Shown: in pieces, positions 47,239 to 58,737 of the stretch
Position numbering within the stretch: position 1 is the stretch's first letter
Layout: the number at the start of each line of letters is the position of its first letter
Assembly: GCF_014859525.1 (NCBI RefSeq)
Contig: NZ_JACUUB010000006.1
Location: 1-64,000, forward strand
Length of the DNA: 64,000 nt
Direction: 5' to 3'
Source of the DNA: Marinobacter sp.
GTDB taxonomy: Bacteria > Pseudomonadota > Gammaproteobacteria > Pseudomonadales > Oleiphilaceae
The notes under the pieces: generated by a model
Seen by the model: the letters and a program-made list of their open reading frames with translations, nothing else
The model's database searches: none
What the model was told of the DNA's origin: nothing
Translations under genes and position numbers: made by a program

Positions 47239-48036
47239 ATGCGCGTCCAATCCCTCTACCTCTATCCGGTAAAATCTCTCGCAGGCATTGAGGTGTCGTC
47301 CTTTAATCTGGATGAATTCGGCCCTGCCGGCGATCGACGCTGGATGCTGGTGAACGACGGTGGGGAATTTGTAACCCAGCGCCAATTACCTATGCTCGCC
47401 ACAATCCGTACCTGCCTTGATGGTCGTGCCGTAAAGGTATTTATCCCCGGTGAAGGTCCGTTTGATTTGGTGCCAGGCAAGGAGCCTGTCTCTGTTGGGG
47501 TATGGCAGGATCGAGTCGATGCTCTGGTTGGTACAGGCATGGTCAACCCGGCGGTTAGTCGTTATTGTGGGCAAAACCTTCGCTTTGTTTACATGCCCGA
47601 TGACAGCTTTCGGCGCGTAGACCCCGAGCGTGTTCCAGGTTGGAAGCGAGTCGGTTTTGCCGATGGCTTTCCGTTTCTTGTGACCAACCAGTCTTCGTTG
47701 GACGAACTTAACGCCAGACTCGACAAGCCCGTGGACATGCGGCACTTCCGGGCCAATATTGTTGTTTCAGGTGCTGAACCCTGGGCTGAGGATGGCTGGC
47801 ATTCTCTGGTTATCGGCACGGCACGCTTCCTTGTCGCCAAGCCCTGCTCCCGGTGCGTGATGACCACAGTAGATCCCGATTCGGGCAACAGGCATCCCCA
47901 GATCGAGCCGCTCAGAACACTATCGACCTACAGAAAAACATCGAATGGCGTTATCTTCGGCCAGAACGCCATTCACCTTGACGGTCACCGTTTGTCGGTG
48001 GGCGATACCGTTACTCTTTCTCAGCAGGAGTTATAA
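47239..48036 (+). CDS. MOSC domain protein (YcbX-like, no ferredoxin domain)
   Basis: An N-terminal MOSC_N beta-barrel (VQSLYLYPVKSLAGIEVSS...GPAGDRRWMLV) is followed by a MOSC domain with the cysteine in KPCSRCVMTTVDPDSG, which handles sulfur on the molybdenum cofactor. E. coli YcbX has an extra C-terminal [2Fe-2S] domain; this 265-residue protein lacks it, so electrons would have to come from another protein. Likely role: reduction of N-hydroxylated compounds, by analogy with YcbX. uup follows after five bases. Confidence 0.87.
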   Translation: MRVQSLYLYPVKSLAGIEVSSFNLDEFGPAGDRRWMLVNDGGEFVTQRQLPMLATIRTCLDGRAVKVFIPGEGPFDLVPGKEPVSVGVWQDRVDALVGTGMVNPAVSRYCGQNLRFVYMPDDSFRRVDPERVPGWKRVGFADGFPFLVTNQSSLDELNARLDKPVDMRHFRANIVVSGAEPWAEDGWHSLVIGTARFLVAKPCSRCVMTTVDPDSGNRHPQIEPLRTLSTYRKTSNGVIFGQNAIHLDGHRLSVGDTVTLSQQEL

Positions 48037-48041
48037 CCAAA

Positions 48042-49979
48042 GTGCCTTTGTTAACACTGGAAAAAATAGCCTTGTCTTTCGGTATGCATCCGTTGCTCGA
48101 TGGCGCGACGTTGATGATCGATCCGGGGGAGCGGGTATGCTTGCTTGGGCGCAATGGCGAGGGCAAATCGACGCTGTTGAAGATTGTCAGTGGCGAGGTG
48201 GTTCCTGACGGTGGCGTGGTTCGGCTGGAAGAAGGTTCGGTTTTGTCGGTATTGCCTCAGAGTTTGCCATCTGATGATCCACGTACCGCCTATGATGTTG
48301 TGGCGTCGGCGTTTCCTGAAACCGGGGCGGTTCTGGCGGAATTCCATCGGCTGTCTCAGCTGGCTGACGAGGCAAGCATGGATGCCATGATGAAGGCCCA
48401 GGAACGTATTGAGGCGCTGGACGGTTGGCGGCTTGATCAAAAGGTCACCACGATTCTTGGCCAGTATGGAATAGACCCCGATCGTACCCTGAATACTTTG
48501 TCTGGAGGCTGGCAGCGCCGGGTTCTTCTGGCCAAAGCTCTGGTTGCCGAGCCCGACATACTGCTGTTGGACGAGCCCACTAACCATTTGGATGTGCCGG
48601 CCATAGCCTGGCTAGAAGAAGCGCTCGCACAGTTTCGTGGCGCCATGTTGTTTGTCAGTCATGACCGGGCGTTTATTCGCCGAATGGCGACCCGGGTGGT
48701 TGAGTTGGACCGGGGGCAGTTGATCAGTTTTGCGGCCAGTTACGATCGCTACCTGGAGCTTAAAGAAAAAGCACTTGAAGATGAAGACCGTCAGAATGCG
48801 CTATTTGACAAGCGACTGAAGCAGGAAGAGACCTGGATCCGTCAGGGCATTAAAGCCAGGCGGACTCGTAATATGGGTCGAGTTCGTTCGCTCAAAGCCA
48901 TGAGAGAGGAACACCGTCAACGTCGCGTGCGGGGAGGTACCGCGAATTTCTCTGTCGAAGAGGCCGCGAAGTCCGGAAAACTGGTGGCAGAGACCCGGGC
49001 TGCCGGTTTTGTTTACCCGGATGGGCACAGGGTGGTGCAAGGTATGGATCTCACCATTATCCGGGGCGACAAGATTGGTCTGGTGGGTGAGAACGGGACC
49101 GGCAAAACGACCCTGGTCCGCTTGCTGCTCGGCGAGTTGCAGCCGACCGAAGGTGATATTCGTCTCGGGACCAATCTAAAGGTGGCGTATTTCGACCAGC
49201 TCAGAGGAGAGTTGGATCTTGAGCGAAACGCTCTGGATAATCTTGCAGAAGGCCGTGAATTCATCGATATCAACGGTCAAAGCAAGCATGTTTTGGGTTA
49301 TTTGCAGGAGTTTTTGTTTACACCGGAGCGTTCCCGATCTCCCGTGCGTGTTTTCTCCGGTGGTGAGCGTGCGCGCCTATTGTTGGCGAAGCTGTTCAGC
49401 AAGCCTGCCAACATCCTGGTGCTGGACGAACCGACCAACGATCTGGATGTCGAAACGTTGGAGTTGCTGGAAGAGCAGCTGGCTGAGTTCAAGGGTACCG
49501 TCATTGTGATCAGCCACGACCGGGAATTTCTGGACAATGTGGTGACGGAAACCATCTTCCTGGATGGCTCGGGTAACGTTCAGGAGCACGTGGGTGGGTA
49601 TACAGACTGGCGTCGACAAGGCGGACGTTTCCCCGCAGAGATCTCGGGCAGCCGCCTGGACAAGCAGGACAAGCGGGATAAAGCTTCTCCTGCAGAAAAA
49701 GAAGAGGCACCAGTTGCACAGATTGTGGCGCAGTCGGCAAAACAAAAGCCCATAAAACTCAGCTACAAGCTTAAACTGGAGCTGGAACAGTTGCCCGGCC
49801 AGATCGAGGCGCTGGAGCAAGAGGTGGCAGACCTTCGGGAAACTGTTGCTGCCCCCAACTTTTATTCAGGCCCACCGGAGGAAGTATCAGCTGCTCTGGA
49901 TTTGCTGGCGGAAACGGAGTCCCGTCTGGAGTTGGTTATTGAACGGTGGATGGAGCTGGAAGAACAGGCGAATCAATGA
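48042..49979 (+). CDS. uup: ABC-F family ATPase Uup
   Basis: A soluble ABC-F protein with two ATPase domains: Walker A GRNGEGKST with signature LSGGWQRR, and GENGTGKTT with FSGGERARLLLA. The linker (KRLKQEETWIRQGIKARRTRNMGRVRSL) and a C-terminal coiled-coil domain (residues ~560-645) identify Uup, linked to ribosome function and transposon excision in E. coli. A GTG start at 48042 gives 645 residues. The stop overlaps the next gene (ATGA). Confidence 0.92.
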   Translation: MPLLTLEKIALSFGMHPLLDGATLMIDPGERVCLLGRNGEGKSTLLKIVSGEVVPDGGVVRLEEGSVLSVLPQSLPSDDPRTAYDVVASAFPETGAVLAEFHRLSQLADEASMDAMMKAQERIEALDGWRLDQKVTTILGQYGIDPDRTLNTLSGGWQRRVLLAKALVAEPDILLLDEPTNHLDVPAIAWLEEALAQFRGAMLFVSHDRAFIRRMATRVVELDRGQLISFAASYDRYLELKEKALEDEDRQNALFDKRLKQEETWIRQGIKARRTRNMGRVRSLKAMREEHRQRRVRGGTANFSVEEAAKSGKLVAETRAAGFVYPDGHRVVQGMDLTIIRGDKIGLVGENGTGKTTLVRLLLGELQPTEGDIRLGTNLKVAYFDQLRGELDLERNALDNLAEGREFIDINGQSKHVLGYLQEFLFTPERSRSPVRVFSGGERARLLLAKLFSKPANILVLDEPTNDLDVETLELLEEQLAEFKGTVIVISHDREFLDNVVTETIFLDGSGNVQEHVGGYTDWRRQGGRFPAEISGSRLDKQDKRDKASPAEKEEAPVAQIVAQSAKQKPIKLSYKLKLELEQLPGQIEALEQEVADLRETVAAPNFYSGPPEEVSAALDLLAETESRLELVIERWMELEEQANQ

Positions 49980-50644
49980 ACATTAATTACAATTTCAAGT
50001 TTCAGGATGGCCGCACTATCGATTTCAAAGTAACCGGGGAGCCGATCAGGCCGCCGGTTTCTCAAATGCCTGCATGGACCAGGTTGGAGCATTGCCAATG
50101 CTCCAACTGTCCCCTGAAATCCGGGGAGACGGTCTATTGCCCGGCAGCGATTGAGATTTTACCGGTGGTCGAAGAGTTTCAGGCAGAAGATGCCTATCAG
50201 AAGGTCGATGTGATGGTGACCGACGAGCGCCGCTCATATGCCAAGCAGACAACGCTGGAAGAGGCGCTTCGATCGCTGCTCGGTTTAAAGATGGCAACCA
50301 GTGGTTGCCCGGTGTTGTCGGAGCTTAAGCCGATGGCGCTTCATCACCTGCCATTTGCCAACAGCGACGAATTTGTAATGCGCAGTGTTGGCTATTATCT
50401 GCTTCAGCAATTGTTTGCGGCGCGCAATAAAGAACAGGCGGATTGGGAGCTCAAGGGGCTGGTGGAGCGTAATCAAAGACTGCAGCTTGTTAATCAGGCG
50501 CTCTGGCAGAGGATTCATGCCGTGTGCCGCGGTGACAGTAACCTTAAAGCCTTGCTGAGTTTCTTCTCGATGGCGTCGAGCGTCAGCGTATCGTTGGAAA
50601 GTCAGCTCAGGAAGTTGCAGTCAAGAATGAATGGGGAGGCGTAA
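49976..50644 (+). CDS. Conserved cysteine-rich protein coupled to uup (DUF6901-like)
   Basis: A 222-residue soluble protein that I associate only tentatively with DUF6901. The first 40 residues (MNINYNFKFQDGRTIDFKVTGEP) form a beta-rich start, followed by four cysteines in CQCSNCPLKSGETVYC that could bind a metal. The rest is mostly helical (VMRSVGYYLLQQLFAARNKEQADWELKGLVERNQRLQLVNQALWQRI). The ATG overlaps the uup stop, so it may act on the same process. A terminator overlaps its stop codon. Function unknown. Confidence 0.7.
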   Translation: MNINYNFKFQDGRTIDFKVTGEPIRPPVSQMPAWTRLEHCQCSNCPLKSGETVYCPAAIEILPVVEEFQAEDAYQKVDVMVTDERRSYAKQTTLEEALRSLLGLKMATSGCPVLSELKPMALHHLPFANSDEFVMRSVGYYLLQQLFAARNKEQADWELKGLVERNQRLQLVNQALWQRIHAVCRGDSNLKALLSFFSMASSVSVSLESQLRKLQSRMNGEA

Positions 50645-50655
50645 GCCTCCCTTTT
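50634..50655 (+). terminator. Intrinsic terminator overlapping the stop of the uup-linked gene
   Basis: GGGAGGC and GCCTCCC pair around GTAA and are followed by TTTT. The TAA stop (50642-50644) lies in the loop, so the terminator is part of the coding end. Confidence 0.85.
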
Positions 50656-50683
50656 CTCATGCTGCTTCACTGTGTGGTGGTGA

Positions 50684-51115
50684 TCAGTGGATCCGAATGG
50701 CCAGTACGTCGCACTGGGTGCCGTGCAGCACGCCGTTTGCGGTAGAACCCAGCAGCAGTTGGAAGCCTTTGCGGCCATGGCTGCCCACAATGACCAAGTC
50801 CACTTGCTGGTCTTTTACAATACGGTGAATCTCGGACTCCGGCCGGCCAACGGTTACGATCTGATGACTTTTCGGAACACCGTACTCGTCACCGTACTTG
50901 GTCAGTTGCTCCCGGGCTGCTTTGTCCAACTGATCCTGCAGTTCAGTCAGATCCATCGGGATATCGCCCCCGTAGGCGTAACCAACCGGCTCAACAACGT
51001 GCACCAGCAGTAGCTCGGCTCCGTAGGCATCGCAAATTGCTTTCGCCTTGTTCAGAACCTGAGGTGCTTCTTCAGTAAGGTCGATAGCGACCAGCATTTT
51101 AGTATAGGCGGACAT
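50684..51115 (-). CDS. Universal stress protein (UspA family)
   Basis: A 143-residue single UspA domain. It starts YTKMLVAIDLTEEAPQVLNKAKAICDAYGAELLLVHVVEP and carries the ATP-binding glycine motif VIVGSHGRKGFQLLLGSTANGVLHGTQCDVLAIR, so it is the nucleotide-binding type. GGAG precedes the start. No Anr/FNR box is seen in the 128 bases upstream. Convergent with the uup unit. Confidence 0.9.
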   Translation of the reverse strand: MSAYTKMLVAIDLTEEAPQVLNKAKAICDAYGAELLLVHVVEPVGYAYGGDIPMDLTELQDQLDKAAREQLTKYGDEYGVPKSHQIVTVGRPESEIHRIVKDQQVDLVIVGSHGRKGFQLLLGSTANGVLHGTQCDVLAIRIH

Positions 51116-51209
51116 TCAGTCACTCCTTTGCGCATTGGGTAGGAACAGTATTATCAGTTTATACCAAAAGGTGTCGAGGGATTCTGACGGGCGTCAACGG
51201 GGAGGGATT

Positions 51210-51238
51210 GGCCGGGCAGGCGCTGAGCTTACCCGGCC
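51210..51238. terminator. Hairpin after the periplasmic helical protein gene
   Basis: GGCCGGG and CCCGGCC pair around a 15-base loop, six bases after the stop of the minus-strand gene at 51244. No T-run follows, so it may be a Rho-aided or 3'-protecting hairpin. Confidence 0.5.
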
Positions 51239-51243
51239 GACAA

Positions 51244-52062
51244 TTACACGTTGTTTTGGAGCAGTACAATGGTGGTTGTCAGTCCGCGGATAATGCCCTT
51301 TGAATAACGGTCGATGACAAAGCTGACGTTGTTCTCGTTGTAATTGATATACGATCCGCGAATGAACTGCCATTTGGAGCTTACATCGTCAATCGCTGAC
51401 TTCAGTTGACGGTTGGCGCTGCCAGTTTGAAGTTGCGCCAGCAGGCTGTCGAACTGTAATGCCTGCTGATCCAGCGGTGCTTCGTCCGACGAACCCTGAA
51501 AGGTCTGGGCCACAGAAGAGTGGGTGCGGGCAGAGTATCTGGCCATCATCTGTGCCATCACGACCGCTGCGGATCTTGCAGACTCGATTCGGGCATCTGT
51601 TGGTGCGTTGCTGTTATCCAGGGCGACGCTGTAAAGATCGGTGGCAATAATATTGAGTTTCATAGCGTTATCAGCCAGATCGGCCATCAGGCGCAGATCA
51701 GGGTATCCCTGTTCCCGTACCTCGTTGATGTTGCCGCGCATCAGGTCTTTGAACACGTCAAATTCCTGATTGAGGCTTTCAACTTGCTGCTCAGTCAATG
51801 CACCGCTTGTGCTGGTGATAATCGAGTTCATGGCATCGTTGGAAGCATTAATGCTTTCTACGATTCGATTCAAGGCTTCGGAATCGCCGGCCGCACTGAA
51901 AGCGTACAAGGAATCAAGTGCTAAGTAGTTGTTGATTCGGAAATCATGCAGGTCAGAGAGAAATTCCGATCCGGTGTCCTGAGCCTTGGCGCCAAACGCG
52001 GTCAGGGAAAACAAAATCAGTAAGGCAAGCAGTGGCTGAGTGCGCAGGCGAGCGTTTTTCAT
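51244..52062 (-). CDS. Unrecognised secreted helical protein
   Basis: A 272-residue protein not recognised by family. The first ~27 residues are a Sec signal peptide (LLALLILFSLTAFGAKA|QDTG). The mature part is polar and alpha-helical throughout, with no cysteines seen, and resembles the four-helix bundle style of periplasmic sensor domains (for example PilJ N-termini), but without a membrane anchor or signalling domain. The end (GIIRGLTTTIVLLQNNV) is hydrophobic. It is read divergently from fadB; a hairpin follows the stop. Confidence 0.55.
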   Translation of the reverse strand: MKNARLRTQPLLALLILFSLTAFGAKAQDTGSEFLSDLHDFRINNYLALDSLYAFSAAGDSEALNRIVESINASNDAMNSIITSTSGALTEQQVESLNQEFDVFKDLMRGNINEVREQGYPDLRLMADLADNAMKLNIIATDLYSVALDNSNAPTDARIESARSAAVVMAQMMARYSARTHSSVAQTFQGSSDEAPLDQQALQFDSLLAQLQTGSANRQLKSAIDDVSSKWQFIRGSYINYNENNVSFVIDRYSKGIIRGLTTTIVLLQNNV

Positions 52063-52247
52063 CGGATGAGTCTCCGTAATGCTGTTTATTATTGTGGACT
52101 AAAGTCGCACTCCGAAGTTAAAGTAACTGTGCCGGCTAATCAAGCAGTTTCCGGCTCTCACAGGTTGTATCCTCTAATTTCTGTCAGCTTCATCAAGAAA
52201 CAAATTGACAAACGCTCCATTTTTTTTCATGGTGTCCCCTCACGATT

Positions 52248-52261
52248 CAAACGACTGTATG
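52248..52261 (+). promoter_or_regulatory. PsrA-like box in the fadB upstream region
   Basis: CAAACGACTGTATG has one mismatch to the fatty-acid regulator PsrA site (C/G)AAAC-N4-GTTT(G/C). It lies about 115 bases before fadB in the 314-base gap, which also contains TTGACA (52206-52211) with no good -10 and a GTTAAAGTAAC inverted repeat near 52117. I see no gene in this gap. The site call is tentative. Confidence 0.35.
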
Positions 52262-52376
52262 AATTTTGGATCGGAAAGATCGGGCAGTGACCGAAATCTC
52301 GCTGCAAAAGCAGTCAGGATGACAGATAACGTCGAATGGCTGTCAGCAGTTTCAAACACAGACTGGAGATCAGTTG

Positions 52377-54524
52377 ATGATTTACGAAGGTAAAGCCATC
52401 ACGGTTAAAGAGATCGACGGTGGGATTGCTCAGTTGGACTTTGACTTGCAAGGCGAGTCAGTCAACAAGTTCAATCGCCTCACCATCGAAGAGCTGGGCG
52501 CCGCAGCTGAAGCACTCAAATCCCAGAAGAAGCTTAAGGGTCTGGTGGTAACCAGCTCCAAGGACAGCTTTATTGTTGGTGCAGACATCACCGAGTTTAC
52601 CGAGCTGTTTGCGGGTTCCGAGGAAGATCTCGTTGCCAACAATCTGAAGGCGAATGAAGTATTCAACGCCATCGAAGACCTTCCGTTCCCGACCGTAACC
52701 GCCATCAACGGTATTGCACTGGGCGGTGGTTTCGAGATGTGTCTGGCGACGGATTACCGTGTTATGGCGCCGAAGGCCAAAGTTGGCCTGCCGGAAGTCA
52801 AGCTGGGCATCTTCCCGGGCTTTGGCGGTACTGTTCGTCTGTCCCGCCTGGTGGGCGTAGATAACGCTGTTGAGTGGATTGCTGGCGGCACAGAAAACCG
52901 CGCCGATGCAGCCCTCAAAGTTGGTGCTGTAGATGCGGTAGTTGAAGCCGACAAGCTGGTCGATGCTGCTGTAGCCATTATCAAGCAGTGCAACGAAGGC
53001 AAGCTGGACAATCTGGCCCGTCGTGAAGAGAAGAAGGGCAAGATCAAGCTGAACGCCATGGAAAGCATGATGGCGTTCGAGATTTCCAAGGCGTTCGTGG
53101 CCGGTAAGGCTGGCAAGAACTACCCGGCGCCGGTGGAAGCCATTAAGACCATGCAGAAGCATGCCGGCATGACCCGCGACAAGGCGATCGAAGTAGAGGC
53201 CAAAGGCTTCGCCAAGATGGCCAAAACCAACGTGGCTGCGTGTCTGGTTGGTCTGTTCCTGAACGACCAGGCCCTGAAGAAAAAAGCCAGCGCCTGGGAA
53301 AAAGAAGCGTCTGAAGTGAAACTGGCTGCCGTACTCGGTGCTGGTATCATGGGTGGCGGTGTGGCGTTCCAGTCTGCGCTGAAAGGCACGCCGATCATCA
53401 TGAAGGACATCAATCAGGGCGGCCTCACGCTGGGCCTGAGTGAAGCCAAGAAGCTACTGACCAAGCGCGTCGACAAGGGCAAGATGGATGCCGGCAAGAT
53501 GGCCGACGTTCTGAACAATATCACGCCAACCTTGAACTACGGTGATTTCAAAAACGTAGACCTGGTTGTTGAGGCGGTTGTTGAAAATCCGAAAGTGAAA
53601 GACGCGGTTCTTCGTGAAACCGAAGAAATGGTTCGCGATGACGCCATCATCACTTCCAACACCTCCACGATTTCCATCGACCTGCTGGCCAAAAACCTGA
53701 AGCGTCCGGAAAACTTCTGTGGCATGCACTTCTTTAACCCGGTGCATATGATGCCGCTGGTTGAGGTTATCCGCGGCGAGAAGACCAGTGATCGTGCTAT
53801 CGCGACCACTGTGGCTTACGCCAAGGCAATGGGTAAGACCCCAATCGTTGTCAACGATTGTCCGGGCTTCCTGGTTAACCGTGTACTGTTCCCTTACTTC
53901 GGCGGTTTTGTCGGCCTGGTTCGTGACGGTGCCGACTTCCAGAAAGTTGACAAGGTGATGGAAAAGTTCGGCTGGCCGATGGGCCCCGCCTACCTGCTGG
54001 ACGTTGTCGGCATGGATACTGGCAAGCACGCCGGCGATGTCATGGCTGACGGCTTCCCGGATCGTATGAAGCATGCAGAAACCACTGCTATTGACGTGAT
54101 GTTCGACAACAACCGTTACGGTCAGAAGACCAACGTTGGTTTCTACAAGTACGAACTGGATCGCAAAGGCAAGCAGAACAAGGTTGTTGATGAAGAAACC
54201 TACAAGCTGCTTGAGCCGGTTGTTCAGGGCAAGAATGAGTTCAGCGAAGAAGACATCATCGCTCGCATGATGATCCCGCTGTGTCTGGAGACTGTACGTT
54301 GCCTTGAAGATGGCATCGTGGAAGATCCGGCCGACGCGGATATGGGTCTGATCTTCGGTATCGGCTTCCCGCCGTTCCGTGGTGGTGCCCTGCGCTACAT
54401 CGATGACTTGGGTGTAGACAAGTTCGTTGAACTGGCAGACAAGTTTGCAGACCTTGGTCCTTTGTATCACCCGACCGAGAAGCTGCGTGAAATGGCCAAG
54501 ACTGGCAAAAAGTTCTTTGGCTAA
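52377..54524 (+). CDS. fadB: Fatty acid oxidation complex subunit alpha
   Basis: A ~715-residue multifunctional enzyme. The N-terminal enoyl-CoA hydratase/isomerase (~1-190) has the oxyanion hole and glutamate stretch [20 protein letters not shown] and [14 protein letters not shown]. The 3-hydroxyacyl-CoA dehydrogenase (~310-715) has the NAD motif [15 protein letters not shown] and the catalytic His in [19 protein letters not shown] 52377 has GGAG eight bases upstream; the ORF-track TTG at 52374 is rejected. With FadA it forms the heterotetramer of aerobic beta-oxidation. Confidence 0.95.
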   Translation: MIYEGKAITVKEIDGGIAQLDFDLQGESVNKFNRLTIEELGAAAEALKSQKKLKGLVVTSSKDSFIVGADITEFTELFAGSEEDLVANNLKANEVFNAIEDLPFPTVTAINGIALGGGFEMCLATDYRVMAPKAKVGLPEVKLGIFPGFGGTVRLSRLVGVDNAVEWIAGGTENRADAALKVGAVDAVVEADKLVDAAVAIIKQCNEGKLDNLARREEKKGKIKLNAMESMMAFEISKAFVAGKAGKNYPAPVEAIKTMQKHAGMTRDKAIEVEAKGFAKMAKTNVAACLVGLFLNDQALKKKASAWEKEASEVKLAAVLGAGIMGGGVAFQSALKGTPIIMKDINQGGLTLGLSEAKKLLTKRVDKGKMDAGKMADVLNNITPTLNYGDFKNVDLVVEAVVENPKVKDAVLRETEEMVRDDAIITSNTSTISIDLLAKNLKRPENFCGMHFFNPVHMMPLVEVIRGEKTSDRAIATTVAYAKAMGKTPIVVNDCPGFLVNRVLFPYFGGFVGLVRDGADFQKVDKVMEKFGWPMGPAYLLDVVGMDTGKHAGDVMADGFPDRMKHAETTAIDVMFDNNRYGQKTNVGFYKYELDRKGKQNKVVDEETYKLLEPVVQGKNEFSEEDIIARMMIPLCLETVRCLEDGIVEDPADADMGLIFGIGFPPFRGGALRYIDDLGVDKFVELADKFADLGPLYHPTEKLREMAKTGKKFFG

Positions 54525-54530
54525 CCCTGA

Positions 54531-55733
<1,203 letters not shown>

Positions 55734-55761
55734 TCCGCTGGTACGGTCATTGATGCTTGCT

Positions 55762-55796
55762 CAGGAGGCCCGGCTTTTGCCGGGCCTTCCTGTTTG
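55762..55796 (+). terminator. Intrinsic terminator after fadA
   Basis: CAGGAGGCCCGGC and GCCGGGCCTTCCTG pair with one bulge around TTTT, then TTTG. It lies 29 bases after the fadA stop. The ~200 bases from here to topA contain only short frames and no clear promoter; an AAAGGAGG at 55829 heads a 12-codon frame that I do not accept. Confidence 0.7.
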
Positions 55797-55998
55797 TAGT
55801 GGCGCTAGAATGTGCGGGAATTGTAAAAAAAGGAGGACTGAAGTCAAAGAATGGGTTGTCTTGCTATTCTTGACCCTGTAAAACAGTGAGCCTATACACA
55901 ATGGCAACCTTAATGTTTTCCAGTTGCCTGATTTTTATGCGAGTTTGCGGTTTGTACAGCTCCTAACCGAATTATCGCCAAGGATACAGATCTCCGAT

Positions 55999-58638
55999 AT
56001 GGGTAAAAGTCTCGTTATTGTCGAGTCGCCAGCGAAAGCGAAGACCATCAACAAGTACCTGGGCTCGGATTTTATCGTTAAATCCAGCGTTGGCCACATT
56101 CGTGACCTGCCAGTCAGTGGCAGTGGCAGTCAGTCTGACCCGAAAGAACGCGCCAAGCAGGCTGCCGTTACTCGCAAACTTAACCCGGAAGAAAAGGCAG
56201 CTCACAAGAAACGTAAAGCCAGGGAGCAGCTTGTCGCCCGTATGGGAGTTGATCCGGATCAGGATTGGAGTGCTCGTTATGAGATCCTGCCCGGCAAGGA
56301 AAAAGTCGTCAGTGAATTGAAGCGGCTCGCCAAATCTGCCGACCATATTTATCTGGCAACGGATTTGGATAGAGAAGGGGAGGCCATTGCCTGGCACCTC
56401 CAGGAAACCATTGGCGGCGAGCCTGAAAAGTACCGCCGCGTGGTGTTTAATGAGATCACCAAGCGCGCGATTCAGGATGCATTCAAAGATCCCGGTAGCC
56501 TGGACAATCACCGTGTAAATGCACAACAAGCCAGAAGATTTCTCGACCGCGTGGTCGGTTATATGGTTTCTCCGTTACTGTGGGCGAAGCTTGCCCGAGG
56601 GCTGTCGGCGGGGCGCGTGCAGTCTGTTGCTGTCCGGTTGATTGTCGAGCGTGAGCGCGAAATTCGTAAATTTGTACCAGAAGAATTCTGGCAATTGCAT
56701 GCCGACTTAACTGCGACTGGCACAAAGGATCCTGTTCGGTTTGAAGTGACGCGGCACGATGACAAACCGTATCGACCGGTCAACGAAATCCAAAGTAGTG
56801 AGCACGTAGCGCGTCTTGAGGCAGGCAGATTCAAGGTTGCCAAACGTGAGGATAAACCGACTCGCTCTAAACCTTCGGCACCGTTTATTACGTCGACGTT
56901 GCAGCAGGCGGCCAGTAACCGTTTGGGGTTCAGTGTCAAAAAGACCATGATGCTGGCGCAGCGTTTGTACGAGGCCGGGTTTATCACCTATATGCGTACT
57001 GACTCAACCAATCTGAGCCAGGATGCCGTGGCCAGCTGTCGTGAATTTGTCGAGAAACAGTTTGGTGAGCGCTATTTGCCTGACAACCCGCGTTTATACG
57101 GTAGCAAGGAAGGCGCTCAGGAGGCGCACGAGGCCATTCGGCCTTCCGATGTTGACCGCAGGCCTACCGACATCTCCGGTCTCGAAAAAGATGCAGAGAA
57201 GCTATACGACTTGATCTGGCGGCAGTTCATTGCCTGTCAGATGGCGGACGCAGAATTCCTGAGCACGTCTATTGTGGTGGCAAACGGCGATTATGAATTG
57301 CGAACCCGTGGTCGTATCGTCAAATTTGAAGGTTTTCTGAAAGCCGCACCCCAGTCGAGCAAGAAAGACGAAGATGTGGCGTTGCCAGACATCAAGGTCG
57401 ATGAGGTGCTGGATCTGAAAAAGCTGGATCCGACTCAGCACTTCACCAAGCCATCACCTCGCTACACTGAGGCGAGCTTGGTAAAGGAACTCGAAAAGCA
57501 GGGGATTGGCCGTCCATCGACCTACGCATCTATCATTTCTACGATCCAGGATCGAGGCTATGTTCGGCTGCAGAATCGCCGGTTTTACGCCGAAAAAATG
57601 GGCGAGATTGTCACCGAGCGCCTGGCTGAATCGTTTCCTAATCTGATGAACTACGATTTTACTGCACGACTTGAGGACGAGTTGGACCACATTGCCGGTG
57701 GTGATGTTAATTGGAAGACGGTTCTTAATGATTTCTACACCAAGTTTCGTGCTCAGCTTGAAAGCGCCGAGCAATCCGAAGGCGGAATGCGCGCCAACAG
57801 TCCGACGGAAACCGATATTTCGTGTCCCAGTTGTGGCCGGAACATGCAAATCCGCGTTGCGAGTACGGGTGTGTTCCTGGGCTGCTCAGGTTACTCGCTG
57901 CCTCCGAAGGAGCGTTGCAAAACCACGATTAACCTGGTGTCCGGTGATGAGGTAGTCAGCGCCGATGAGGATGTCGAAGGCGAGGGTGAATCGCGGCTGC
58001 TCCGCAAAAAACGTCGCTGTGGCAAGTGCGGTTCGGCCATGGACAGTTATTTGATTGACGAGGCGCGCAAGCTTCACGTCTGCGGCAATAACCCGGATTG
58101 TTCTGGCTATGAAGTCGAGCAGGGCACCTTTCGGATCAAAGGATATGACGGACCGTCGCTTGAGTGTGACAAGTGTGGCTCTGAGATGCAGCTCAAGACC
58201 GGTCGTTTTGGTAAGTACTTCGGCTGTACCAATGCTGAGTGCAAAAACACCCGCAAGCTGTTGAAAAACGGAGAGCCGGCGCCGCCCAAAATGGACCCGG
58301 TGCCCATGCCGGAATTGCAGTGCCAGAAGGTCGACGACACCTACGTTTTGCGGGATGGTGCCTCTGGCCTGTTCCTTGCGGCCAGCAAATTCCCGAAAAA
58401 TCGGGAGACAAGGCCGCCATTGGTGATGGAAATAAAGCCGCACCGTAAAGAAATTGATCCAAAATATGACTATCTGATGGAGGCTCCAGAGCGGGATCCT
58501 GAGGGTAATCCGTCGGTGATTCGGTACAGCCGGAAGTCCAAAGAGCAGTACGTGATGTCAGAGCAGGACGGCAAAGCAACGGGTTGGTCTGCCTGGTATG
58601 AAGGCGGGCGCTGGGTTCCGAGAGATAAAAAGAAGTGA
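55999..58638 (+). CDS. topA: DNA topoisomerase I
   Basis: Type IA topoisomerase that relaxes negative supercoils. The toprim domain opens [20 protein letters not shown] and carries [16 protein letters not shown] (DxDxE). The active tyrosine is in [14 protein letters not shown]. Three C-terminal C4 zinc elements follow ([23 protein letters not shown]), then a basic tail. ATG 55999 gives 879 residues with the normal family start; the ORF-track start at 55924 adds 25 residues of unrelated sequence. AAGGA lies 14 bases upstream, rather far. Confidence 0.95.
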   Translation: MGKSLVIVESPAKAKTINKYLGSDFIVKSSVGHIRDLPVSGSGSQSDPKERAKQAAVTRKLNPEEKAAHKKRKAREQLVARMGVDPDQDWSARYEILPGKEKVVSELKRLAKSADHIYLATDLDREGEAIAWHLQETIGGEPEKYRRVVFNEITKRAIQDAFKDPGSLDNHRVNAQQARRFLDRVVGYMVSPLLWAKLARGLSAGRVQSVAVRLIVEREREIRKFVPEEFWQLHADLTATGTKDPVRFEVTRHDDKPYRPVNEIQSSEHVARLEAGRFKVAKREDKPTRSKPSAPFITSTLQQAASNRLGFSVKKTMMLAQRLYEAGFITYMRTDSTNLSQDAVASCREFVEKQFGERYLPDNPRLYGSKEGAQEAHEAIRPSDVDRRPTDISGLEKDAEKLYDLIWRQFIACQMADAEFLSTSIVVANGDYELRTRGRIVKFEGFLKAAPQSSKKDEDVALPDIKVDEVLDLKKLDPTQHFTKPSPRYTEASLVKELEKQGIGRPSTYASIISTIQDRGYVRLQNRRFYAEKMGEIVTERLAESFPNLMNYDFTARLEDELDHIAGGDVNWKTVLNDFYTKFRAQLESAEQSEGGMRANSPTETDISCPSCGRNMQIRVASTGVFLGCSGYSLPPKERCKTTINLVSGDEVVSADEDVEGEGESRLLRKKRRCGKCGSAMDSYLIDEARKLHVCGNNPDCSGYEVEQGTFRIKGYDGPSLECDKCGSEMQLKTGRFGKYFGCTNAECKNTRKLLKNGEPAPPKMDPVPMPELQCQKVDDTYVLRDGASGLFLAASKFPKNRETRPPLVMEIKPHRKEIDPKYDYLMEAPERDPEGNPSVIRYSRKSKEQYVMSEQDGKATGWSAWYEGGRWVPRDKKK

Positions 58639-58657
58639 TTTTCTAGCCATTAAATCT

Positions 58658-58691
58658 GCGAACCAACGTTTTTGCTGTGCTGTTGGTTCGC
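58658..58691. terminator. Terminator-like hairpin after topA
   Basis: GCGAACCAAC and GTTGGTTCGC are perfect 10-bp arms around a 14-base loop, 19 bases after the topA stop. Only GGGTTT follows, so it is a weak intrinsic signal. It lies between topA and the convergent dehydrogenase gene. Confidence 0.55.
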
Positions 58692-58737
58692 GGGTTTCGA
58701 GGTTATTCCCGCTTTGGGGCCTGGTTGTGGCCCGGCG

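Noticed and set aside
55810-55881. Short frame MCGNCKKRRTEV... after fadA
   Set aside because: Only 23 codons, no ribosome-binding site at its start, no similarity noted.
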